From the NCBI GenBank assembly GCA_007136595.1, contig SLGQ01000268.1, forward strand, positions 1 to 11,832: a DNA stretch of 11,832 nt, read 5' to 3'. Shown here one piece after another: positions 1-8,166 of this stretch (positions within the stretch are counted from its first letter, which is position 1; every line of letters starts with the position of its first letter). The translations under genes and the position numbers were made by a program. The notes beneath the pieces are model-generated. The model worked only from the letters and a program-made list of their open reading frames with translations, was not told where the DNA came from and searched no databases. This stretch comes from Candidatus Sumerlaeota bacterium. GTDB taxonomy: Bacteria > UBP6 > UBA1177.

Positions 1-1
1 A

Positions 2-3000
2 AACAGTTTTGAGATAAAGGAGAAATGGGATCTTGCAGAAGGACTTACTGCTGATGAAATAGCAGTTTTACCTGAACTTAAAGTCTATGCAAGAGTTGAA
101 AATGAATATGGACAGGGATTGCTCCTCATGGCAAGAATTGCCCTTGACAATGAGCCGCCAGTTCTGACACTTGGCATAAACCCTGCTTACACAAACGGTT
201 CAAAACCTGTTACACTCAACATTTCAGCAAACGAACTTATCAGACACGACTCTCTAAACCTCCAAACCACAAACCCCAAACTTCTCTTTAACTGCCCAAC
301 CCCCACAAGGAATGAATCTCTTTCATTCAGTTGCACAATTGAAACACTTGATCCTTCCATTGCTGATGGAGAATATGACATAACAGTTACAGCCTCAGAT
401 CAGGCAGGAAACATAAGTGAAGAAACAAAAACAGCACTTACTATTGACAGAGAAGAGCCGGAACTTAACTTTACTGTGCATAAAAACGGTGAAGAAGCAG
501 AAGGTGTAATATACCTCAAAGAAGATGATGAATTTAAAGTGAAACTTGTTCTTTCAAAGGCACCTGCTGCATTGCCTGTCGTGAGACTTGGGAGTTCATC
601 ACTTGATTGCAGAGAAACAGATGACCTTAAATACAGTTGCAGTGCAACCATAAAACCCTCAACTTATCCTGAAGGGATATCAGACCTCAGTGTAAATTAT
701 CAGGATATGGCAGAAAACCAGTTCAGCGGGATAATAGTTTCGGGGATAAGACTTGACTATACGGCTCCAGTTCTCAACACCCGGATAGTTCCGGGGAACA
801 AATCACTTAATGCAAGTCAAATACTTCAGATAACGGTAAATGCATCAGAAGAACTTGCATCAGCTCCGGTTACTGTCCTCACAAAAGATGGTGGCGGAAC
901 AGTTGCTCCAAGTAACACTGAAGTTCAGGGATTGTCATACATTTATAGTTACCCGACACTTGCTGACGGCATATACAGTTTTACAGCAGATGCGACAGAC
1001 CTTGCAGGACACGATGCCGTACAGGTTTCAATAACAGGAATAGTTTCAGACAGCTCAATACCTGTTGTGACAGGTACAGTTGGAGTTGATAGCCCGAGAA
1101 TAAAACCTGAAGATACAGCAACCATTACATTTGCTGTAAGCAAGAATATGGATACAGCGGGAGCTTCAGTAGTTGTAAAAGTAGGAGATGCCAATGCAGA
1201 TTGTACCACTTCAAACGGACTCAACTACTCCTGCACATACACAGCCTCAGGAACAGGTGGTGACAGCATAGAAACCATCAGCATCACCTTGACAGATGCC
1301 AGTGCCAATACAAGCACAAGTCAGCACGGGACGATATATGTTGACAGAACTCCGCCTGATATTGCAGGAAATACTACAGTGCAAGTAACAAAACCGGAAG
1401 GTTGTCCACTTCTTTCCGTTACTGCGGCAATCGGGGGGAGCAGTGTTACTGTTTCTTTTATAGTGACCGAGGAGCTGAAAAATGACCCGGTAGTTAAAGC
1501 AGTAAGGGGCAGTGATGTCATTCCCTTTTATATTAATACACAGACCGGATTTTTCTATACATTTATAACAGAAAATATTAGCTCTGATCACATTCAAGAT
1601 GGTTTGTATGAAATAGAGATAGAGTTGATAGATGAGGCTGGTAACGGCAATACCATTACTTCTTCCGGTTTTGATCTTATGACAGAAAAGCCGGCAACTC
1701 CGGCGGTAGATATCAAAGATAAAATTGTTTACAGAAGGATTCCCTGGGGCAGCGATGTAACAGGATGGATAAAATATTACGGTATTAAAGCGAACGGTGA
1801 AGTGGTTGATGAAAACACTGTGTGGATTTATGCTTATGATGGTCCGGATCCTGCAACGGCAAGTGAAATAGGAAAGGTTCCCGTAGCAAACCAATCGTTC
1901 AAAGAGTTTGAGCTTAATCGTTCAGATCGAAAAGCAGTTTATGTTGCTGCTTATGACAGTGCCTGCAACAGAAGTGATGTCGTAAAAGTTAGAGATGTCG
2001 AATGGAGAGCGACAATGGGGGACAAAGTTCCCGGAGAAACATTTTCAAATCCTCATATATTCAGAGCAACAGAAATGATGAGCACTTCTCTCAAGCAAAA
2101 ATATGTTGGAGAGTTCGGGGGTGGAGGTCTTTCTGAGCTTAAAACATACGGTGCCGGAACATGGAGTGAATGGAGAGGGGTGACAAACAGTCCTCTCTCA
2201 CGAATTGGGTGTTCCATGGTATTTGACGATGCTCGCGGAAAGATTGTGATTTTTGGAGGTGGACAAACCGAAATGAGTGGTTTTTTTGATGATATGTGGG
2301 AGTGGGATGGTGAAAACTGGAGGGAGATAAATGTGTTGGACAAACCATCAAAAAGACTGTTTCCGGCGATGGCTTATAACAGTGCTTCAGGCAAGATTTT
2401 ACTATTTGGTGGCAGTAATGGCGGAGGCGAAACATGGGAGTGGGATGGAAATAAATGGACACAGCTTGTTCCTGAAAACAGCCCTTCTTCCCGATCGCGT
2501 CATGCGATGGTTTATGACAGTGATAGAAATAAAGTTGTTATGTTCGGGGGAACAGGAACCTCTGGTCTTCAATTAAATAATGAGACATGGGAGTGGGATG
2601 GAAACAACTGGGAACTGATAGAGCCGGAAAATTCACCTTCGGCACGATGGATGCATGCAATGGCTTATGACAGTGCTCGTAAAAAAACGGTGTTGTTTGG
2701 GGGAGGCACCACAATGAGAAACAACGAGGTCTGGGAATGGGACGGAAATAACTGGGAGCAAATTGTGTTTGCTTCGGGAGCACCACAGCCTTCTGCTAGA
2801 AATGGTTCTGCAATGGCTTACGACAGTGTGAGAGAAAAAGTTGTTTTATCCGGTGGAGATATAGGCGGAAATGAGACATGGGAGTGGGATGGTGAAAACT
2901 GGGAATTGATTCAAGCTGAAACAAAACCGTCATCAAGACACTGGCACTCCATGGCTTATAACAGTGATACAAAAAAAATGTTAATTTTCGGAGGCTCATC

Positions 3001-4642
3001 GGGTGGCAATGAAACATGGGAGTTTGATGGTAAAAGTTGGCTTAAACTGGATGAAAAAGATAAGCCGTCGGGGCGTTCAGATACAGCCTTAGCTTATGAT
3101 ATCTTTCAGGAGAAAATATTAATGTTCGGAGGTGGAAAATCCGGCACTGAAAACGATGATACATGGGTGTGGGATAGATCAGGCTGGACTCTTGTTAATC
3201 CTGATACGAGTCCATCCGGACGAAAAGAACATGCTGTGGTTTATGATATAGCCCGGGATAAAGTGGTGCTGTTCGGGGGAAGATCCGGAGGGGATGAGAC
3301 TTGGGAGTGGGATGGTGAAAACTGGGAGAAAAGAGCGGGAGAACACTGCTCAATGGAGTCGTGTCAAGTTTGTACTTCAGAAACCTGTCCTTCATCACGG
3401 TACCGTCACGCTATGGCTTATGACATTTCCCGTGGAAAGACAGTGCTGTTTGGAGGAAGATCCGGTATTGACACTAATGATACATGGGAATGGGATGGTG
3501 AAGGGTGGTTACGGAAAGATCCTGAAAGCAAACCTTCTGAACGGCAACAACACACGATGGTTTATGACAGTCTTCTTGGAAAAGTTTTACTTTTCGGTGG
3601 TAGTCATGGTGGAGATGAAGTTTGGCAATGGGACGGAACAGAATGGGAGCGTATCTATCCTGAAACAGCTATAAGTCGATTGCTCCATGCTTTAGCTTTT
3701 GACAGCTCCAGTTTAAAGACAGTACTTTTTGGAGGGGTTGGAGATGCATCATGGTCATTTAGTGAAGGAAACTGGGTGGAGCTGGATCCGATTGAAAAAC
3801 CTGCCGGAAGATCGTCCCACTCAATGATTTATGACAGCACCATGGAAGAAATAATATTATTCGGGGGATTCAATCAGATACATAACAATGATATATGGAG
3901 ATGGAACAGCGGAACAGCTTCCCGTCCCGCCCAACTCATGGAAACAACCTTCGCCGCAAGTGGTGAAACTCCATCAACGGTATTTATTGATTCAGTTTCA
4001 GTTGAATTCACTTCCGGTGGGAAAGGTGAAGTTCAGGAATATCATTTTTATCCCTTAGAAGTATCCTGGCAGGAAGCAGTTGAATTCTGCCGAATGGAAG
4101 GTGGCATGCTTGCCGGCATAGTTGATGAAGAAAAACAACTTCAAATGGAATCAGCCCTTATGCCGTCGCATATTCACACAACAGGTGCATGGATAGGATT
4201 CAGTGACAGAATAGTGGAGGGCAACTTTCTCTGGATTGATGACAGACCGGGAAAATACTCCAACTGGGCAGATGGAGAACCGGTACATGATCCGACAAGG
4301 AACTGTGTCTCTATCATGAATGACTTCAAATGGATGCCTTCAGATTGTGAAGAACAAAAGCCCTTTGTTTGCGAAGTATATGTAGAAAAAACAGGTTCAC
4401 ATCTCAAAGTATGGGATGAAGGAAGATGGAAAACAGTTGCATCAAACAATGCGGGACCGGATGAAGGAATGCTTGAACCTCTCACATGGACAACCACAGA
4501 TCCTCTCCAACTCAACAGAATATTCTTCGGTGACCGCAAAACTTTGAACTTTGCAGTAACTCCGATAGCTCCCAACGGAACAGGAACCGGAGTCATCGCC
4601 ACCGATTATGCTGAAGTCATCGTCCGTTACAGGATTGAGTGA
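2..4642 (+). CDS. Giant secreted/surface protein, Ig-like modules + 12 Kelch repeats + C-type-lectin-like domain (5' partial)
   Basis: The frame is open from base 2 to the TGA at 4640-4642 (1546 codons), so the gene begins left of the window; the TTG at 119 is internal, because the residues before it (for example VYARVENEYGQG) read as the end of another Ig-like module. Order: five Ig-like units of about 100 residues, each opening with D-x-x-x-P (146-1678); a linker or further beta domain (1679-2197); twelve Kelch repeats (2198-3910), probably two six-bladed beta-propellers; a C-type-lectin-like domain (about 4028-4375); and a beta-rich C-terminus rich in W, T and P. No transmembrane anchor or sorting motif is visible at the C-terminus; any signal peptide lies outside the window. 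Cysteine pairs inside the Ig units suggest an oxidising extracytoplasmic location. The likely role is adhesion or ligand binding at the cell surface; no enzyme motif is seen. The domain calls are firm, the function is inferred. Confidence 0.93.
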   Translation, partial: NSFEIKEKWDLAEGLTADEIAVLPELKVYARVENEYGQGLLLMARIALDNEPPVLTLGINPAYTNGSKPVTLNISANELIRHDSLNLQTTNPKLLFNCPTPTRNESLSFSCTIETLDPSIADGEYDITVTASDQAGNISEETKTALTIDREEPELNFTVHKNGEEAEGVIYLKEDDEFKVKLVLSKAPAALPVVRLGSSSLDCRETDDLKYSCSATIKPSTYPEGISDLSVNYQDMAENQFSGIIVSGIRLDYTAPVLNTRIVPGNKSLNASQILQITVNASEELASAPVTVLTKDGGGTVAPSNTEVQGLSYIYSYPTLADGIYSFTADATDLAGHDAVQVSITGIVSDSSIPVVTGTVGVDSPRIKPEDTATITFAVSKNMDTAGASVVVKVGDANADCTTSNGLNYSCTYTASGTGGDSIETISITLTDASANTSTSQHGTIYVDRTPPDIAGNTTVQVTKPEGCPLLSVTAAIGGSSVTVSFIVTEELKNDPVVKAVRGSDVIPFYINTQTGFFYTFITENISSDHIQDGLYEIEIELIDEAGNGNTITSSGFDLMTEKPATPAVDIKDKIVYRRIPWGSDVTGWIKYYGIKANGEVVDENTVWIYAYDGPDPATASEIGKVPVANQSFKEFELNRSDRKAVYVAAYDSACNRSDVVKVRDVEWRATMGDKVPGETFSNPHIFRATEMMSTSLKQKYVGEFGGGGLSELKTYGAGTWSEWRGVTNSPLSRIGCSMVFDDARGKIVIFGGGQTEMSGFFDDMWEWDGENWREINVLDKPSKRLFPAMAYNSASGKILLFGGSNGGGETWEWDGNKWTQLVPENSPSSRSRHAMVYDSDRNKVVMFGGTGTSGLQLNNETWEWDGNNWELIEPENSPSARWMHAMAYDSARKKTVLFGGGTTMRNNEVWEWDGNNWEQIVFASGAPQPSARNGSAMAYDSVREKVVLSGGDIGGNETWEWDGENWELIQAETKPSSRHWHSMAYNSDTKKMLIFGGSSGGNETWEFDGKSWLKLDEKDKPSGRSDTALAYDIFQEKILMFGGGKSGTENDDTWVWDRSGWTLVNPDTSPSGRKEHAVVYDIARDKVVLFGGRSGGDETWEWDGENWEKRAGEHCSMESCQVCTSETCPSSRYRHAMAYDISRGKTVLFGGRSGIDTNDTWEWDGEGWLRKDPESKPSERQQHTMVYDSLLGKVLLFGGSHGGDEVWQWDGTEWERIYPETAISRLLHALAFDSSSLKTVLFGGVGDASWSFSEGNWVELDPIEKPAGRSSHSMIYDSTMEEIILFGGFNQIHNNDIWRWNSGTASRPAQLMETTFAASGETPSTVFIDSVSVEFTSGGKGEVQEYHFYPLEVSWQEAVEFCRMEGGMLAGIVDEEKQLQMESALMPSHIHTTGAWIGFSDRIVEGNFLWIDDRPGKYSNWADGEPVHDPTRNCVSIMNDFKWMPSDCEEQKPFVCEVYVEKTGSHLKVWDEGRWKTVASNNAGPDEGMLEPLTWTTTDPLQLNRIFFGDRKTLNFAVTPIAPNGTGTGVIATDYAEVIVRYRIE
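146..1678 (+). repeat. Array of five Ig-like modules within the surface protein
   Basis: Five units start at 146 (DNEPPV), 446 (DREEPE), 755 (DYTAPV), 1049 (DSSIPV) and 1343 (DRTPPD). Each is about 98-112 residues and carries a late motif of the type DG-x-Y-x-(I/F)-x-(V/A)-x-(A/L)-x-D-x-AGN/H, typical of bacterial Ig-like (Big-type) surface modules. Units 1, 2 and 4 have an internal cysteine pair spaced 11-14 residues apart and ending in (F/Y)SC; units 3 and 5 lack both cysteines. Codons before 146 look like the end of a further unit, so the array extends beyond the left edge. Confidence 0.8.
2198..3910 (+). repeat. Twelve tandem Kelch repeats (beta-propeller blades)
   Basis: Twelve units of about 40-55 residues follow the pattern (S/A/G)R-x-x-H-(A/S)-M-x-YD-S-x-x-x-K-x-(V/L)-x-FGG, a variable loop, then (E/D)TWEWDG-x-x-W. 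The paired glycines and spaced aromatic residues are the Kelch signature. Repeats begin at the SR dipeptide at 2198 and end at WRWNS near 3910. The count fits two six-bladed propellers or one large one. The unit is also repeated at DNA level: GGGAGTGGGATGG recurs in several blades (for example near 2298, 2436, 2589, 2881 and 3303), which suggests fairly recent duplication. Blade 11 is the most diverged, with no WEWDG core. Confidence 0.92.
4028..4375 (+). other. C-type-lectin-like domain (within the surface protein)
   Basis: About 116 residues with the C-type lectin fold signature: a first conserved cysteine in EFCRMEGG, then WIGF, EGNFLWIDD, NWADGEP, RNCV, and a closing DCEE...PFVCE. All four structural cysteines (normally pairing C1-C4 and C2-C3) are present. 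The calcium and sugar motifs are altered: EPN is EPV and the WND position reads WMP. The fold is therefore confident, but canonical Ca2+-dependent sugar binding is doubtful; it may bind protein or another ligand. Confidence 0.88.
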
Positions 4643-4715
4643 GGGGTGTTTTCCACAAATCATAAATATTAAATTGACTCAAAAAAAAATATCTGTTAGT
4701 TGTGTGTGTGCTCGT

Positions 4716-4730
4716 TTGAATTGATATGTT
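4716..4730 (+). promoter_or_regulatory. Candidate promoter (extended -10) upstream of the M23 peptidase gene
   Basis: TTGAATTGATA at 4716-4726 matches the element before the next operon. TG-A-TATGTT (4722-4730) could serve as an extended -10 box; initiation about 7 nt later would leave a short leader before ATG 4748. An alternative is TTGACT at 4674-4679, a good -35, but the hexamer 17 nt downstream (TAGTTG) is poor. Sequence inspection only. Confidence 0.3.
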
Positions 4731-4747
4731 GATGGTGACAGTAGTAA

Positions 4748-6265
4748 ATGCAAGGTTCTTCCCGTAGGATTTCAGTAATATTTCTTATAGCGATCGTTGC
4801 ACTTTTTGTCACGATCTTAGTTTATGATGAAGATGAAAGTTCCAGTGATATCAGTGATGAAGCTGTAACTGTTGACTCTGCTGAAGATGGTGTGTCCGGG
4901 CAGGTTGAAGAGGTTGACAGGAGCGAAGAAACTCCTCCTGCAAATGAGGAGGATGTTGAAAGCGGAGAAACTTCAGCTCAGGCGGAAATTGAAGGATCAA
5001 GTTCAAATGGAATGGATGATATCGAATCCCCTATGGGTGAAGAAGAGGGTCCGGATGAAGCTGTGGAAAAAGACAGCTCGGCAGTTGCCGACAAGGATGG
5101 CTTCATTCATGGGAAGATCCTTCCCCACAGAGGTTTTGAGGAAGCGCTGCTTGCTTTGCCGGGAGTAAGTCTTGTAAATGCTATGGAAGTAAGCAATGCT
5201 TTGAGATTTTCAGTTGACTTCAGGTTTTTGAGGGCGGGTGAAAATTTTAAAGTGAAAATAGGAGAAGACGGTAAAGTTGAAGAATTTGTCTATTATCCTA
5301 ATATTATCACATTTCACATTCTTAAAAGAGATAGAGAAAAAGATGAACTGGTTTATTCATCAAAGATACTTCCCACTGAGCCGAGGTTCAGGATCGTTGA
5401 GGGGGCAATTGAAACAAGCTTAAATCAGGCACTGCTTGAAAGAGAGGATGTTACCGGAACAATTAGAGCCGTTACAAATAATGTTCTTGGTTGTCTTATA
5501 AGTTTCCGAACTGATGCAAGAAGGGGCGATAGATACAGGATTTTAATTGAAGACCGTTATTACAAAGGGGAGATGGTTCCGGGTTCCAGAATTTTATATA
5601 TAAGTTATGAAGGGAAAAGAGCAGGGTTCCACGAAGCTTTCAGATATGAAGATGAAGACCCTAAATCTGCGTTTAATGCCCACTATACGAAAGATGGAAA
5701 AGCCCTTATTGCAAATGCTCTGAGACTTCCTGTTGACAGAGTCCATGTCACAAGTGCGTTCGGCTACAGAAGACACCCGGTTACCGGAAGAAGATCTTTC
5801 CATAACGGTGTTGATTACGGTGGTCCCGTCGGTTCTCCGGTTTATGCTGTGGCGGAAGGAGTTGTTGAACAGGTAACAACAACCCGTTACGGTGGGAAAC
5901 AGATAGTGATCCGTCATGCTGACAACACAAGAACTTATTATCTCCATCTTCACAGATTCATGGTAAGACAGGGACAGCATGTGAGACCGAGACAACAGAT
6001 AGCTCAAATGGGAAGAACCGGGAGAGTTACAGGTCCTCATCTCCATTTCGGAATAAAAGCTCCAAATGGAAAATGGGTCGACCCCCTTAAAAAAAGGATG
6101 ATAGCGACACCCCAGCTTGCAGGACAGAAACTGCAAAGATTTAATTCCCAGATGAAAGAAATAAATACTCTTTTACGCGACACTGAAAAATATATGGAAT
6201 GGCTCAGACTCTATGATCTCGGTCCTCAGCCCGGTGATTTTTACGACAGATACGATACTTTTTGA
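4748..6265 (+). CDS. Membrane-anchored M23 family metallopeptidase (LytM/MepM/Csd3-like peptidoglycan endopeptidase)
   Basis: 505 residues. A basic N-terminus and hydrophobic segment (about 8-26) predict a single inner-membrane anchor with a periplasmic body. Residues 27-115 form a low-complexity linker rich in E, D and S. Residues about 120-310 resemble the two N-terminal domains of Csd3/MepM-type proteins, which in Csd3 occlude the active site. The M23 domain (about 325-447) has the zinc and catalytic set: H352 and D356 in HNGVD, H400/H402 in YYLHLH, and H431/H433 in GPHLHFG, so it should be active, cutting peptide cross-links in peptidoglycan. A helical tail follows (about 455-490). ATG 4748 is preceded directly by an in-frame TAA, so it is the earliest possible start; the ribosome-binding site is weak. 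The exact bond cut cannot be told from sequence. Confidence 0.93.
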   Translation: MQGSSRRISVIFLIAIVALFVTILVYDEDESSSDISDEAVTVDSAEDGVSGQVEEVDRSEETPPANEEDVESGETSAQAEIEGSSSNGMDDIESPMGEEEGPDEAVEKDSSAVADKDGFIHGKILPHRGFEEALLALPGVSLVNAMEVSNALRFSVDFRFLRAGENFKVKIGEDGKVEEFVYYPNIITFHILKRDREKDELVYSSKILPTEPRFRIVEGAIETSLNQALLEREDVTGTIRAVTNNVLGCLISFRTDARRGDRYRILIEDRYYKGEMVPGSRILYISYEGKRAGFHEAFRYEDEDPKSAFNAHYTKDGKALIANALRLPVDRVHVTSAFGYRRHPVTGRRSFHNGVDYGGPVGSPVYAVAEGVVEQVTTTRYGGKQIVIRHADNTRTYYLHLHRFMVRQGQHVRPRQQIAQMGRTGRVTGPHLHFGIKAPNGKWVDPLKKRMIATPQLAGQKLQRFNSQMKEINTLLRDTEKYMEWLRLYDLGPQPGDFYDRYDTF

Positions 6266-6306
6266 TTTCTTAACAATCCACCTCTGTTTGAAAAGAAACT
6301 CTTTCC

Positions 6307-6335
6307 TTGAATTGATAAACAGTTTATGTTAATAT
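6307..6335 (+). promoter_or_regulatory. Candidate sigma70-type promoter of the four-gene envelope operon
   Basis: TTGAAT (6307-6312) and TAATAT (6330-6335) are separated by 17 nt, close to the vegetative consensus. Predicted initiation near 6342 leaves a short leader containing the GAGGT ribosome-binding site at 6354-6358, 7 nt before ATG 6366. The -35 lies inside the TTGAATTGATA element shared with the upstream gene. Confidence 0.5.
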
Positions 6336-6365
6336 CAGTCGAACAGGTTTTTTGAGGTAAACATT

Positions 6366-7229
6366 ATGAAAAGATCAATTCTGTTTATTGCATTTTTTGC
6401 TTTGTTTTGCGGATGCGGTGGCGGATCCAACATAAAAAGTGACACTCTTTTAAGGTCATCTGCTACTCCCAAACCCCAATGGGTTGACAATATGGGGGCA
6501 ATGAAAAGACCGGGAGCAATGTCATTTACAGGAAGATCTTCCGGGGCAGGAAGTGAAAGAGATGCGATAGAACTTGCTACAAGGAACGCTTTTTCAAACC
6601 TCAGCAACTATTTCGGTGTTTCTGTCAAATCAGACATGATCTCTTCTGAACGGGAATCGGATGGCGTTTATTCCTACAGCATAGGAATTGAAAGCAAAAT
6701 TACCGGGGCAGCCATATCTGTAAAAAGATATAACATTGACGCAACCTATACTGAACAATGGAACCGGGGCAGAAGGGAATACGATGCCGCCATTCTCCTT
6801 ACAGTTCCGGACATTGAGATGGTCAGAATAAAAGCTGAAGTTGAAGGAGCCGTATCATGGGCTGTTATGCCAAGAGAAAATGTTGTGAGGTCAAACAGTA
6901 AAGTTTTTATACAGGAGCTTGCAAGAAGAAGAGGTGTCAACTTCAGACAGACAGATATTGAATTGCCCGATATTTTAAATCACTCTGATATTTTTAACAC
7001 CTATCAAACGGCATTTCTCCTTGTAATTAAATGTGATATCGGTGAACCTCAGGAATATCACGGGGAATGGTATGTCAGTATCACAACTACCGTTGAGTTT
7101 ACTTCTCTTATAGAAAACAGAATAGTTGATACCTGGAAAATAGAAGAAAGAGGCGGTGCTTTTGACCCCGAAAGGGCAATTGACAACGGCATGAAACAAA
7201 CTTTTAAGAAACTTATATCAAAACTTTAG
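6366..7229 (+). CDS. LPP20-like lipoprotein (possible FlgT-like architecture)
   Basis: 287 residues. A lipoprotein signal (MKRSILFIAFFALFCGC) is followed by a glycine-rich stretch; C17, preceded by glycine, is the likely lipidated residue, although C15 is nearby. Residues about 36-160 match the LPP20 pattern: PQWVDN, then a glycine-rich FTGRSSGAGS, a helix with ERDAIELATRNAFSNLSNYF, then alternating strands including SYSIGIESKI and EYDAAILLTVP. The second half (about 170-287) has strands and a closing helix that could be a TolB-N/CsgG-like domain as in the FlgT middle domain; that part is inference. It should be periplasmic, attached to a membrane. GAGGT lies 7 nt before the ATG. It is first in the operon; the next gene starts 9 nt after its stop. 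The family is fairly sure, the role unknown. Confidence 0.85.
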   Translation: MKRSILFIAFFALFCGCGGGSNIKSDTLLRSSATPKPQWVDNMGAMKRPGAMSFTGRSSGAGSERDAIELATRNAFSNLSNYFGVSVKSDMISSERESDGVYSYSIGIESKITGAAISVKRYNIDATYTEQWNRGRREYDAAILLTVPDIEMVRIKAEVEGAVSWAVMPRENVVRSNSKVFIQELARRRGVNFRQTDIELPDILNHSDIFNTYQTAFLLVIKCDIGEPQEYHGEWYVSITTTVEFTSLIENRIVDTWKIEERGGAFDPERAIDNGMKQTFKKLISKL

Positions 7230-7238
7230 GATAGAACG

Positions 7239-8162
7239 ATGTTTAAACTGATTCTCCTTACATTGCTACTTGTTTTTTTTCCGCTGACCGGTCAGGAAGA
7301 AGTTGAAGTTACACCTTCCCAGATAGGTAAAGCTCCTCAATTTGTTCCTCCTCCTCCGGTTGTCACTCTTCCGGAAAACTATGAAGAGCTTGTCAACAAA
7401 TCGCCGATGAACACAATGGAAAAGAAAATCAGCCTCATTGTGGGAGAGTCTGTCAGAAAAAATAAAGTTCTCATAGAGCAGGTAAATGACTTCATCTATC
7501 TTCAGGTAATACCCAACTATGCTTATTACGGGGAAAAAGGGGAAGAGCAGCTTGCCATAGACCTTATGGAGATACTTAACAGTGGAAAAATTGCCGCTCC
7601 CAGAGGTGCCCAGTTCATGAACATTTCATATAGTGAAATGATGGAAATGAACCTCCCTTTCGGAAAAAAATTGATAGACTCGATGATACTGGGAAGAGAA
7701 AGATTTACCGATTCGATAGACCTCACCTTTTTTGTAAATGTCAACGCCGTTACAAACAGGATATTCAATTCTCTTGAAAACATTAAAGAGTTCGAGGCTG
7801 TTTATAACAGCACTGAAAGATATTACAGAACCCGCTATAAAGACAGCCGGCTACTTTATCTTATCAGAGTTCCCAATATTATTTATGAAGTTGTCTATAC
7901 AGGTGAGCTTTTTGAAACGGTCATAAGTAAGTATATAAGAGAATCGCTGTTCATTGCAAGGCTTTTAAGAAAATATGAAAAGGATATCACAAAAAAAGAA
8001 AATCTTGATTTTGACGGGAGATATATCAAGGGTGACAACATCCTTGTTGATCTGTGGTTTCTTCCCGAAAATACAGGGATGGTGGAAAAAAAAGGTGATG
8101 AGATATTTCGTCGGATACTTAAAGGTGAAAAAGTGAAAATAACGGGAAGTCAGAAAGGTTGA
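7239..8162 (+). CDS. Secreted protein of unknown family
   Basis: 307 residues, not recognised. An N-terminal signal peptide (hydrophobic 4-16, likely cleaved after LTG at 18) predicts export; there is no lipobox cysteine. After the signal comes a short acidic stretch and a proline-rich segment (PPPP at 37-40). The rest appears mixed helical and soluble, with many charged and tyrosine residues and no further membrane segment and no cysteine. It is probably periplasmic. AGGA overlaps the previous stop and lies about 7 nt before the ATG, and the flanking gaps are 9 nt and 4 nt, so it is very likely cotranscribed and translationally linked with its neighbours. It could be an adaptor between the LPP20-like lipoprotein and the MotB-like lipoprotein, but nothing in the sequence proves that. 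Confidence 0.85.
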   Translation: MFKLILLTLLLVFFPLTGQEEVEVTPSQIGKAPQFVPPPPVVTLPENYEELVNKSPMNTMEKKISLIVGESVRKNKVLIEQVNDFIYLQVIPNYAYYGEKGEEQLAIDLMEILNSGKIAAPRGAQFMNISYSEMMEMNLPFGKKLIDSMILGRERFTDSIDLTFFVNVNAVTNRIFNSLENIKEFEAVYNSTERYYRTRYKDSRLLYLIRVPNIIYEVVYTGELFETVISKYIRESLFIARLLRKYEKDITKKENLDFDGRYIKGDNILVDLWFLPENTGMVEKKGDEIFRRILKGEKVKITGSQKG

Positions 8163-8166
8163 AATT

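Noticed and set aside
119..128. TTG 119 or ATG 128 as the true start of the large surface protein
   Set aside because: The same frame is open to base 2 and the upstream codons read as an Ig-like module end, there is no ribosome-binding site, and no signal peptide follows.
1247..1894. 215-codon minus-strand reading frame
   Set aside because: It lies wholly inside the surface gene, has no recognisable motif and shows the biased composition of an antisense shadow.
4699..4710. TG dinucleotide run as a microsatellite
   Set aside because: Only about five units, too few to treat as a functional repeat.
4643..4747. Possible intrinsic terminator after the surface gene, given the A9 run at 4681
   Set aside because: No GC-rich stem precedes a T-run on the + strand; the A-run is in the wrong orientation and overlaps a possible -35.
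7273..7280. T8 run in the signal peptide of the secreted unknown protein (also G6 at 1433-1438) as phase-variable tracts
   Set aside because: Runs this short occur by chance in AT-rich coding sequence and both reading frames are intact; no supporting context.
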